This document shows positions 35,312-44,856 of a stretch of 64,000 bases of DNA, one piece after another. The position numbers were made by a program, and so were the translations under genes. Source of the DNA: Boswellia sacra (Eukaryota > Streptophyta > Magnoliopsida > Sapindales > Burseraceae); assembly GCA_013180625.2 (NCBI GenBank), contig SNVD02011224.1:62001-126000 (forward strand), written 5' to 3'. Each line of letters begins with the position of its first letter. Within the stretch, counting starts at the first letter, position 1. The notes under the pieces were generated by a model. That model had not been told where the DNA came from and did no database searches. It saw only the letters and a list, made by a program, of their open reading frames with translations.

Positions 35312-36207
35312 TGTTAGTTTTTGCAATGTATGGTTAGTTATCACAAACGTAACTAAAACAGTTAAGAATAACGGAAAAAAGAATTTTACATGGTTCGGCT
35401 ATCAACCAGCCTAAATCCATGGCAACAAGAGTTGTAATCTGCTATACTATATGTGTTTACACTTGACTTAGGACTCTTTACAAATTTAGCTACCTGCTCA
35501 CTCACTAACCTAATCTAAGTAAACTTAATCACCCTTGATCACAACCAAAGTCCTTTGCACATTCTTCTGATGTTGCTCTTCACAGACTCGTCAGACTTAA
35601 TTACAATGATTCAGTAAGATATAACCACGATAACTGTTACAGAATCATGTAATCACTCAACTCTCTTAAGCTTACACGACTTAATAACTTTCACAAATAA
35701 GATCTATGCACATACCCAATGCACATGAGTCATGCATAGCCTAAACAAACACAATCATAACGATTTCACAATGAAGATCATAAAAAACAAAGACACTCAA
35801 GTGCTTTCAATATTTTCTACACACACCATTCTCTTGCCTTCTTTTTGAGCCTTGAGTGCTTCCCTGCATATAACCTGCATGAGCAGCTATATTATTCATG
35901 TAATCAACAATCCTAATCATCATCAAAGTCCTGCAAAACTCAAATAGGATTATTAGATAAATATCAAATAATATAGGAAGTAAAAAGACATTATCCTAAG
36001 TAAACTAGAACACTAGAAAGAATATCCTAATCTAGCAAGATATGGTCAATATAAAACTTCCTATTCAACTAGAATACTAAATCAAGTTATCCTATTCTAG
36101 TTAAAAATTCTTCCAATAAAAAATATCCAAATTAATGTTTAGACACAAGATGACAAAAATAAATTATGCATTACACATGCATGCCACGTGTCACATTGAC
36201 ACTAACA
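35312..36207 (-). repeat. Sirevirus-like element 5' LTR
   Basis: 896 bp, TGTTAG...CTAACA, partner of 26421-27320. Promoter function is expected in this copy, since the element reads on the minus strand. Confidence 0.95.
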
Positions 36208-36462
36208 AAGAGTCAAACGTGGTTCAGCTTCTTGCCTATGTCTACAAGACAAACTCCAAAATTAACTTTCACTATTAAAATAGTGGAATTACAAAGCAAT
36301 ACCTCCCAAGAGAACCTTAAGGAACACAACCCTATGCTCTTTTGCCACCCAAGTAGTTTCAACTTCTATATTGGAGACAACCAATGACAAGTTTAAGAAC
36401 AGACTCTTTCTTTGACTCTTTCTTTTCTCTCTATTTGTAATAATGTCTTTTGACTCTCACAG

Positions 36463-36512
<50 letters not shown>

Positions 36513-36719
36513 GGCCTAAAGCTTGTATAAGGTATTTTCTGCTAGGATAAGAAATACTTAATTAAAAAGTATTTTTCTTTAATAATCAGTTTTCCTAATT
36601 TTATCAACCACTTAGTAGTTGGATTCCTTTTCCAATTATAGGGCTCTAATTTTCTAATTAATTAATAATTATTCAATCCCACATGGATTGGAAATCCTAA
36701 TATTACTAGGATTCTAATA
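36208..36719 (-). repeat. outer copia left LTR, second part
   Basis: Begins with the second AAGAG (36208-36212) and continues the LTR broken off at 26420; matches 41222-41587. It is longer than the right LTR, partly because of a (TA)n run at 36467-36509 and neighbouring sequence. Ends ttctaata. Confidence 0.9.
36467..36509. repeat. (TA)n microsatellite in the outer copia LTR
   Basis: About 21 TA units, absent from the partner LTR, so the expansion arose after insertion. Confidence 0.9.
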
Positions 36720-36733
36720 GTCTCCACCTCCAA
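36720..36733 (-). promoter_or_regulatory. polypurine tract of the outer copia element
   Basis: On the minus strand TTGGAGGTGGAGAC directly precedes the left (3') LTR. Confidence 0.75.
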
Positions 36734-38640
36734 TCTATGAGGGAGGAACGCTTTCGAGAACTTCATCACTTGGAGCTTATGCCTGCTAATTGAATGCAAT
36801 ACTCAAGTTTTTGCTTCACCAAGTTTTCATTGCCATCCCTCTTCAACTTGAATACCCATTTATTCTTGAGAGCTTTTCTTCCTTTTGGAAGTTCTACCAG
36901 CTCATCGGTATTATTCTTCAATAGAGAGTTCAATTTATATTTCATTGCTTTAACCCAATTCTTGAAATCTTTATGAGTTTTGGCTTCCTTATTGTTTTCT
37001 TGCTCCCTAATCAGTTAGAAGGACATATTCAGAGGCAGGATGTCTTGTAGATGGCTTTCTTTGTTGGACCTTCTTAGTTGGGTCTCTTGAGTTTCTGATT
37101 ATCCCCTGATCAATGCCTTCAGGTATTAGTGACACATCATCATTAACACCATTTTGGCTTTCTCCTTCATCATCTTGTTCTTCTTCATCATTACCTTGTA
37201 CTACTTGTTCATTAGTAATTTGTTGTGTTGGTAGTGGAACAAGAGTAAGATCAATTACACCCTCGTTTGAACTTTTGGGTTGAGTGGATTTATCGATATC
37301 CACCAATGTCTGATATTCTTAAAAGACCACATCTCTACTCCTCATCAATTTCTTCTTTTCTGGATCCTATAGTTTATACCCAAACTCTTCATCTCCATGA
37401 CCTACAAAGATACATGGAGTGGACTTGTCGTCTAGTTTAGATCTTTACTCTTTAGGTATATGTACAAAAGCCTTACACCCAAATACCTTTAGATGTGTGT
37501 ACAAAACATCGCTACCAGTCTATGCTTTTTTAGGAACTTCAAAGTTTAATGTTGTTGATGGAAATCTATTGATGATGTAACATGTAGTATGAACGGCTTC
37601 AACTCAAAAAGATTTAGGTAACTTAGTAGCCTTTAACATAAATCTGACATGCTCTACAATTGTGTGATTAATCTTTTTTGCTACACTATTATGTTATGGA
37701 TTACCAGGTAAGGTCTTCTCATGGCTTATACCATGTTAAGAATAATAATTTCTAAACTCATGAGATGCATATTTGCCTCCGTTATCAGTATGAATACATT
37801 TTAGAAATTTTCCTACTTCATTTTCGACCTTAGCATGAAACTCCTTGAAACTTTGAAAGACTTGATCTTTAGATTTCAAGAGAAACACCCAAACCTTCCG
37901 TGAAGCATCATCAATATAAGTAAAAAAGTATTTCCTACCGTCCAAAGAATCATTTATGGGACCATATACATTAGAGTATACCAAATCTAACATGTTTAGT
38001 TTATTTTTAGAAGAACAATTGAAAGAAACTCTATGTTGTTTCCCAAAAGAACAAACATCACAAGGGTTAATGGACTTCCTTTTAGCAAAGGGAATAAGAG
38101 ACTTCTTTGCCAAGATTTGCAACCCTTTTTCATTTAGATGACCAAGTCGCTCGTGCCATAAATCTAATGAGTTGTCTTCTATCATATTCAACTTATTCTT
38201 TTATATCTTCACTTGTGTCTTGTATAACGTGGGACCTGTTTCCCTCGAGCAACTACCATGGACCCTTTAGTCAACTTTCATTTCTTATTGCTAAAGTAAC
38301 TTTTAAAACCATGCTTTTCTAAAACGACTCCAAACATTAGATTAAGGCGTAAATCAAGAACATGTCTTACATCTTTAAGTATCATTTTACATCCAACATT
38401 GGCCTTTATGTGTATGTCACCTATTTCCATGATCTTGGAATCACTAGTTTTCCCCACTTCACCATACCAAAGTCACCAACTATATAGGTGGTAAACAATT
38501 CCAAGTTAGAAATAGCATGATAGGATGCAGCTGTATCGATAACCTATTCCATAGTTATGGCTATCTATATATAGGTATTCTTCTTCTACAAAGGAGAGAA
38601 TATCTTCATCTTTTTTTGTTATGGTTGCAGTGACATTCTT
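36734..38640 (-). pseudogene. protease/integrase and truncated RT start of the outer copia element
   Basis: Minus strand. The GAG-pre-integrase and zinc motif (WHERLGHLNEKGLQILAKK, then CDVC) and the integrase core (DLVYSNVYGP, FTYIDDASRK, IHTDNGGKYAS) lie in 38191-37736. The C-terminal integrase (KVFGCKAFVHIPKE, FVGHGDEEFGYKL) lies near 37350-37480. An acidic linker follows (37306-37007), then the start of RT (LPKGRKALKNKWVFKLKRDG, about 36800-36900). The frame then runs into the purine tract: the RT catalytic region and RNase H are missing. Several in-frame stops are present. Confidence 0.85.
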
Positions 38641-38936
38641 GCTGTCATCCTTCTAATTACCCTTATTTTGTTCTCTTTTCCATATTCGGCAATGTTTTTT
38701 CATATGTTCTTCTTTGACACAATGATAACACTTACCTTTTATTCTTGACTTGGATCTATTTTTTGACTTCCCATGATCCTTCTGCCCTCTATTCTCAGTG
38801 ACAAAGACTTGTGCATTATCCGTTCCCACAACCATTCTTCTTGTTTCTTCATTGAACATACCATTTTAACAATTTTTGTAGATAATACACCATTAGGAGC
38901 AGAGTTACTTGTGGTCATTACGAAAGTCTCCCAGTT
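38641..38936 (-). pseudogene. outer copia gag, C-terminal part with zinc knuckle
   Basis: Minus strand. A CCHC knuckle (CYHCVKEEHMKKHC, CX2CX4HX4C) lies at about 38685-38730, followed by a basic tail. Upstream it joins the gag N-terminal part beyond the LINE insertion: the target duplication encodes the residues NWETF of LPDNWETF. Confidence 0.85.
38923..38936. repeat. LINE target-site duplication, left
   Basis: AAAGTCTCCCAGTT, identical to 40476-40489. Confidence 0.95.
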
Positions 38937-40475
38937 TTTTTTTTTGGAAAAGTTACTTAGTAATATAAATCCAAAAAATATAGTGTACAAAAATCCGATG
39001 GGCATACCCCAAGAATTACAACAAGGACATATTGTCCAAACAAACAATCCAGCAACAGATCAAAAATAAAGGCCACAAGCAGCCTAAAAACAAAGTAAAG
39101 GCCACAAACGGCCTTAACAACATAAATAAGAGATTACCACAAATGGCCTATATAGAAAAAACAAGAGCTTTAACCCTTCCTGTTTTTCTTCTTCTTATCC
39201 TTCTTTATCGGGGTGGCTGGGGAGTCTGAATGAGTATGATCAATTCTATCAGGTTGATCATCATTACTTAGCCCATTCAAAGGCTCAAAACGAGAGGGAG
39301 AAGTCTCTTGCCTTGTATTTATCCGCCCTGATGAAATAGATGCCTCACGATTTGTAGAACATTTGAGAGAGCCCAAAAGCCTGCCCTGGTCAGTCGCAAA
39401 AGGAGATGGAGAATCAGAATCTGAGACTGACTCTGTACTCGATACTACAGTAGCCTTTGGAGGCACAACTTGCACTGCAGAATCTGTTGGAGTAGCTACA
39501 ATTTTAGAACAATCAGTGACCTTGGTCATAACCTTTTCTTTGCCTAATGGGGCACTATCAGAGGTGCTAGCCTCATTCTTATCCTGATTTGAAGTCTTTA
39601 CCAGTTCCGGACAGCGGTGACCAAACCTGCAACATTTGGGGCAATGTTTTGGAACTCACTCATATTCAACTTGAATTTGAATGGGCTTTGGAGAGAGTTT
39701 GCATCTAAACTTAAACTTCTTAATCGGAGGGTGGATTGCATTCAGAGAACACATACCCTCGCATATTCCAATCTAGAAAGATCGGAAGTCATCTTGTCAC
39801 AAGAAATAGGCTTTCCAACCATGCTGGAAACAATACTAAGGCCTTTGGTTATCCATAAAGGAAACGGTAGGCCATATAATCGGATCCAAACAGGAAATTC
39901 CGCTACTTGATTCGCAGTAAAATTCAAATGTGGATGCCATGGCTGTAAGAAAATGTTTTTACCTCCAAACATCCAAGGACCGCGAGCAATGATAGCATGA
40001 ACCTCATCGTCGGTTCGAAAACGGAAGAGAAGAAAGCCCGTGACTGTAGAGCGGACGTCCTCTAGGCCACTAGATTTCCATGCACGCATGGCTATCAAAC
40101 GTGCAGCGTGATAAGGCATCACATATCCTAGAAAGAAGCCGACAAGACATCTACGCCATTCGACCACATTCTCATCGACTATCTCATCCGGGATCTCAAG
40201 GATTGTACCCGGTTGCTTGGGAGTAACCGGATACAATTTGCAACGGGTGCTCGAATTAGTGATCTTAATTTTGTCAGCCCAAGAACCAGCAGTTGACTTG
40301 GGTGGATCCATCACTAGAAATCACAAATCAACACAATGAAAACCTCATAAAAAGAGATGGAAAACGAAAGCAAACCAGGCACCGAAGGCAGGCTTGCGAG
40401 GAAATTTGAACAATGATTCCGGCGACCTAGTTGAGAGAAAATTTTTCCCTCTCCCTATCCTTGACATGTGCCATA
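38937..40475 (-). mobile_element. ORF1-only L1-type LINE derivative with poly(A) tail, 1.5 kb
   Basis: Flanked by a perfect 14-bp target duplication. On the minus strand it has a 5' leader (40475-40315), one ORF1-type gene (40314-39170), a 3' untranslated region (39169-38946) with a typical plant L1 ending, and a poly(A) tail (38945-38937). There is no endonuclease-RT ORF2 at all, and both ends look complete, so this is not an ordinary 5' truncation. It resembles in layout the mammalian half-L1 (HAL1) elements, which have only ORF1 and must use an RT from elsewhere (established for HAL1; inference here). Confidence 0.88.
39170..40314 (-). pseudogene. LINE ORF1 (DUF4283 and zinc-knuckle nucleic-acid-binding protein), two lesions
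   Basis: Starts MDPPKSTAGSWADKIK. The first 190 codons (40314-39742) form a DUF4283-type RNA-binding domain (GFFLGYVMPYHAARLIAMRA, FLLFRFRTDDEV, then GPWMFGGKNIFLQPW and FPVWIRLYGLP). A frameshift near 39742-39760 shifts into the next frame, which reads CKLSPKPIQIQVEYE, a TGA at 39656-39658 in place of the usual Trp codon, then VPKHCPKCCRFGHRC, a zinc-knuckle-like motif, and a Ser/Thr/Asp-rich tail ending in a Lys-rich cluster. In L1 elements ORF1 protein packages the RNA and chaperones target-primed reverse transcription. Confidence 0.88.
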
Positions 40476-40489
40476 AAAGTCTCCCAGTT
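40476..40489. repeat. LINE target-site duplication, right
   Basis: AAAGTCTCCCAGTT, identical to 38923-38936. Confidence 0.95.
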
Positions 40490-40951
40490 ATCTGGCAAGG
40501 AGCTCAAATAGCATCAAAGATTGTAATTCATGGTCAATCTTCATATTCACGATAGCCAATTGATTGATTACACTTTGGAAGTTTTTTAAGCATTTAGCTA
40601 TACTAATACCTTCCTTATACTTTAGATTGTTGAACTCTTTAAACAAGAGTGCCTTCTTTACAGCAGTCTTCTTCTCAAATAAGGATTCTAACTTCTACCA
40701 AAGAGTTTGACCATTGGTTTCTTTAGACACATGGTGAAAAACACTATCATCCGCCCGTTGCTTGATAGTAACAATTGCTTTCCTATTCAACTTTAGCCAA
40801 TCTTGTCTTCCATATCTTCCAGCTTGCCTTGATCTCCTTTAATAGACTCGTGAAGATCTTTGTAGTAGAGAATATCTTCCATTCTTGGCTTCCAAGTGAC
40901 CCAATTTGAGTTGTTGAGCTTAATCATAGTAGTGCTATCAGCACCTTCCAT
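40490..40951 (-). pseudogene. outer copia gag, N-terminal part
   Basis: Start codon at 40949-40951 on the minus strand: MEGADSTTMIKLNNSNWVTW, then KPRMEDILYYKDLHESIKGD, the gag N-terminus of copia elements. Several stops and frame changes follow. It continues at 38936 on the far side of the LINE insertion. Confidence 0.85.
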
Positions 40952-41129
40952 TATAACTTCTTAATTTAGCTTGGTTTTGTGTAGTAATAAATAATACTTA
41001 CTAGGTCAGCTCTCATGAAAGATTGGAGTGGTCACTATGGTCACTTAAAATCCAATCTCCTTAGACAATTATAGTCTTTTTAACAGAGCTTCCCTTAGAT
41101 TGTGTCTATTAACACTACCACCAAGAAGC

Positions 41130-41141
41130 TTGCTCTGATAC
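41130..41141 (-). promoter_or_regulatory. primer-binding site of the outer copia element
   Basis: The minus strand TAGTATCAGAGC, two bases after the right LTR, matches the initiator-Met tRNA complement in all but one position. Confidence 0.85.
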
Positions 41142-41143
41142 TA

Positions 41144-41587
41144 CTTGTTGGAATTATAATGGGATAATTCAACAAGCACAAATAATAATCAAGAAAGAGC
41201 AGAAAACTATAACACCAGAGTTTAACGTGGTTCAACTTCTTACTTTCGTCCACGAGACGAACTCTGAAATTAACTTCCACTATTAAAATAATGGGATTAC
41301 AAAGTAATGCCTCCCAAGAGAGTCTTAAGGAACACAACTGTATATACTCTTTTGACACCTAAGTACTTCCAACTTCTTTATTGGAGACAACTTTATATAA
41401 GGTATTTTCTAATAGTATAAGGAATACTTAATTAATAAGTATTTTCCTTTAATAATTAGTTTTCCGAGTTTCATCAACCACTTAGTAGTTAGATTCTTTT
41501 TCCAATTAGGACTCTAATTTCCTAATTAATTAATAATTCTTCAATCTCACATGGATTGGAAGTCCAAATATTTCTACGATTCTAACA
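41144..41587 (-). repeat. outer copia right (5') LTR
   Basis: 444 bp, TGTTGG...TTCTAACA, partner of 26338-26420 plus 36208-36719. Followed by the AATAA target duplication (41588-41592). Confidence 0.92.
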
Positions 41588-41722
41588 AATAATATATATG
41601 TGAATTATATGCTCTTTTCTTCTTTTTTTTTTTAAGTACAAACATCTCCCCCTCTCCCTCTCTCTCTCTCTATGCGCAAATATATAGAGTGTAACATATA
41701 TTCGGGAGCTATATAGGAAGAC
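41588..41722 (+). other. target duplication and leader remnant of the USP-like pseudogene
   Basis: AATAA, then a T run and a CT-rich leader (41640-41672) like the CT-rich leader before the intact USP-like gene (43375-43405). Confidence 0.55.
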
Positions 41723-41955
41723 ATGAACATTGTGCATATCAAAGCAGAAGACGTTGAAAGGGATGCAACACCAGAGCAAACCATTACAAAGTTGAGCAAA
41801 ACCAGACAAGGCAAAGGCAAAAACAAAGGCCAAGGCAAAGGCTTCCTTGGCAGAGAGCTTCATTAATAGTGGTAGTATGCATATAGTATTTGTAGAGGAT
41901 AGACTCAAGCAGTTCCCTCACATGCCACTAGATCGATCACGCCGTACCACCGCTT
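41723..41955 (+). pseudogene. USP-like gene fragment, start of exon 1
   Basis: Similar to the first exon of the USP-like gene at 43469. Both have an ATG preceded by tatagg and shortly afterwards gatgcaacaccag..caaaccattaca, a Lys/Gly/Arg-rich stretch, then ttggcagag. The fragment is open for 47 codons (41723-41866) before TAA. Beyond the stop similarity goes on: catatagtatttgtagagga matches catatagtgattgtgcttga of the intact gene, to about 41955. The remaining exons are absent, and the promoter side is cut off by the copia element. Confidence 0.75.
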
Positions 41956-43400
41956 TATTTAGACTTCAGGAAAAAGTACATCTTATAATCTAGAAGATAA
42001 ACAAAAATGATTATATGGTGTTGGTAAATTATAATAATAAAATTAATATAAACTAGTATAAGACATATATATGTTTACTATATTGTGAAGGGTCGAAAAT
42101 ATTTTTAACATTTTCACTTCAATGTAATTGAATAATACAGGTTTGTGTAAAAAAGACAGTTTACAATTTGCAGAGGCAATAAAAAATCAAAACTTAAACT
42201 TACCTTATTTGATAGACGAGGGAAAATCCTAGAAAAACAATAATATTTTAATGTAAGACAAAATCATAGACAACAAATAGGAAAATAAGTTGAAAGATGA
42301 TGAATAGAAAAACTTGTAAATATTGGAGAAGGACTCTTACGATTATTGATGATATATATTTTAGAATCAAGTGAGAGTTAAAACAAAAAAAAAAACCAAG
42401 TATAAGTTATATAAAAAGAAATGGTACTCCTGATTCTGTATTAACTATATTTATAAATTAAAAAGTTTATAAAATTTTTTAATTAAAATGGAGTTTATTA
42501 TGGGACTTAAGAGATGTAAAAGGGTAAAAATACTTTGATCCAAGTCCATGGCCCAGAAATATTAACCTGGGCTGCCAAGGTAAGTCCATTCATATTTGAG
42601 AATAGATATCACATACCAAAATGCTGCATGCAGCATACTTCTAACTTCAATATAATTAATGTGCTGTTTTAATCTGATTCTGATTTCATTTGTAACTTGA
42701 TCCTTATATTTGAGCACTTTTTAATTGTTTGAAAGGTTAATATTAGTGTTTTGGGTTCTATTTGATAGGTAATATAAGTTTTTAATTCAAATAGTTCTTT
42801 AACACAGACTTTTCTCCATACTGACTCAACAATTTTGAAGGATTGATTTGTAGGATTCTAAAAATTAAAATTTCAAATTTAAACACTTAACAATGTTAAA
42901 AATGAAAATAAAGATTTTTATTTATTGTTCAAAAATATCAAACATATATATATATATATCACCTAAATTTACAATGATAAACAAAACCAATAAGATCCAT
43001 CTTATGGAGAATTATCATAAACTCATCCAATGAGGAGACTTGCTATATCCGTCCTCATTTCTTAATAGATTCTGAAAAAGTGTCTTAATTAGCAACCAAG
43101 GCCTTGGACGCCTCACCCTGCCGGCAGATGTATATTTTCAATACTTGTGTTTTTCTCTATGCCAATAATCCTCGGATTCATCTATTGCTTAACCCTATCA
43201 AATTTGATTAATAAAAGAAAGAAAAAAACAAGAATTTGATCAATTCTTTTATTATTCCAACAACAATTAATGTCTCAATTCCTAATTTTAGTTGCTTCTT
43301 ATTTTGTCTTCTCGAGAGGCTCTCATACCCAATAAACACAACAGTACTTTGTAAACACAATTCCCTTTTCCTGATCTACTCTCTCTACGTACAGCCCTCT
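41956..43400. other. intergenic region upstream of the USP-like gene
   Basis: AT-rich with no ORF of note. A (TA)n run at 42944-42958. The stretch from about 42990 resembles 26040-26337 (the duplicated locus). CT-rich leader at 43375-43405. Confidence 0.45.
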
Positions 43401-43409
43401 CTCCTTGCC

Positions 43410-43419
43410 TATATATACA
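43410..43419 (+). promoter_or_regulatory. probable TATA box of the USP-like gene
   Basis: ctatatatac about 50-60 bp upstream of the ATG at 43469; further TATA-like runs follow, so the exact box is uncertain. Confidence 0.4.
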
Positions 43420-43468
43420 TATTATAATATATCTACTCCTATATAGTTGAGTACTTATATAGGGGGAC

Positions 43469-44856
43469 ATGGTTGGCTGCATCAAGGTAAATGTTGAGAG
43501 TGATGCAACACCAGCTCAAACCATTACATCAAAGGGAGATGGAAAGGGAGAGCGAAAGCGAAAGCGAAAAGAAGAGGCTTGCTTGGCAGAGGTTTTGGTA
43601 CCATGGGGTTCACCTTATAGCTCCCTGAATAACTCTGATAGACATATAGTGATTGTGCTTGATCCACTCGTGCACTTCTCTCGGCTGACGCTTCAGTGGA
43701 CACTTGATCATGTCGTCCCACCTGGTTGCACCGTCACATTCCTTGGCGTCATGAGTTGGCTTCCCTTTGCTTGTAAGACTAATTTATCAGATCTTTACCA
43801 TTTACATATTAATTTCTATGTATCAAGGTAATGATCGATATATTTACAATCATAATATTTAATCTCTAATTTACAATAATAATAGTGATTAGTTACTTTT
43901 GTTGTAAATATATATAAAAAATAAAATAAATTCATGCATCATAATTCATGAACACAAATGCACGTACGCATGAGTTACTAAAAGGCATATGAGTTTATCG
44001 ATGGCTTTTTCTTTCTTTTTTTTGTTTTGTTTTGTTTTTATTTTTTATTTTTTATTTTTTTGAGACAGTTTCATGCAAGGCTTGGACATATGACTTCGGC
44101 AATATGTTAGCATTAAAAGGAAGAAGTGAATGGAAGAACGAGGAGATTCGAGGGATAATTGAGCTTTGTGAACGAAAAGGGGTTTGTATTCTATACGTAT
44201 ATTTCTTTAATTTGTAGTTTTGTGATTGAAAAGATTTATAATTTCAATCAGAGAATAATTATATATATATTAATTTTTATATATAATTGAAGTACTGCAG
44301 GTGGTTCCTTACATGCAACTAGCAATGGGAAATTCGTTGAAGCTAGTTGTTCTTGAGAAAGCTAGTAGCCTTCATGCTAGTCTGGTAGTTCTCGACAGGT
44401 ACATACAACTTTATCATCAGTATCATCACTATACTTATTAAGTAAATGAATTTTGCAAATTAACATATATAATATAATATAATATAAATAAGAAATTAAT
44501 AACGTACTACTGTCGTGACTGACAGACGTCATAGGAGGAACAAAGCCTTCTTTGCGGAGAGGCTGCCAAGCAGTGTTGTGATGATGAACAGTGATGGAGG
44601 GATTGATGTGATCAAAGTCCAATCAGCCATCAACATCTGTGATTCATCACCCGATCAAGAATATTCTCCAGCAACTCCACCTTCCGCTCAGGTTATTATC
44701 TCAGATCCATTGTCTCATCTTCTCAACCAGAAAGACCCCGAAAAACCAGTTAAGAACATGTGTAAGATTCCTGAGAGTCACTTGGCTAAAACAAGAAGAG
44801 AAATGGGTCTTTTCTTTGGGGAGGCAATGCACAAGATACTGAGGATGTTGGTGTAA
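43469..44856 (+). CDS. universal-stress-protein-like (adenine nucleotide alpha hydrolase fold) protein, four exons
   Basis: Exons 43469-43772, 44069-44181, 44301-44398 and 44526-44856 join in frame to 281 residues. After a basic N-terminus (GKGERKRKRKEE) comes a USP-like fold: HIVIVLDPLVHFSRLTLQWT (first strand and helix), PPGCTVTFLGVMSW (second strand), then WKNEEIRGIIELCERKG, SLKLVVLEKASSLHASLVVLD and LPSSVVMMNSD. This resembles the N-terminal USP-like domain of plant receptor-like cytoplasmic kinases such as the SELMODRAFT_444075 type (S-WVVLD-KR; NIVVM-), but no kinase domain follows. The tail is Ser/Pro-rich. Biochemical role unknown; the nucleotide-binding glycine motif is not evident. 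Donor of intron 2 (GTTTGT) is weak. A broken duplicate lies at 41723. Confidence 0.75.

Larger units (their letters stand above)
26421..36207 (-). mobile_element. Sirevirus-like Ty1-copia retrotransposon with envelope-like gene, 9.8 kb
   Basis: LTRs of 900 bp (26421-27320) and 896 bp (35312-36207) start TGTTAG and end CTAACA, with a perfect 5-bp target duplication. A primer-binding site, purine tract, gag, protease, integrase, RT and RNase H follow on the minus strand in copia order. Between RNase H and the 3' LTR lie 3 kb with an extra gene. Total size, the second zinc knuckle before the protease and the extra gene fit the plant Sirevirus lineage. All genes carry stops or frameshifts, so it is not autonomous. 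Confidence 0.93.
26338..41587 (-). mobile_element. outer Ty1-copia retrotransposon, RT-deleted, with two nested insertions
   Basis: LTRs start TGTTGG and end TTCTAACA (TTCTAATA at the left). Target duplication AATAA lies on both sides. The primer-binding site beside the right LTR and the purine tract beside the left LTR show that it reads on the minus strand. Gag, protease/integrase parts and the very start of reverse transcriptase remain; the rest of RT and RNase H is deleted. A Sirevirus-like element sits in its left LTR and an ORF1-only LINE in its gag. Without these insertions it would be about 3.9 kb. It lies in the 5' part of a duplicated USP-like gene. Confidence 0.92.

Noticed and set aside
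41582..41908. Minus-strand ORF of 108 codons at the copia right border
   Set aside because: Antisense to the USP-like pseudogene fragment and its CT-rich leader; repetitive composition.
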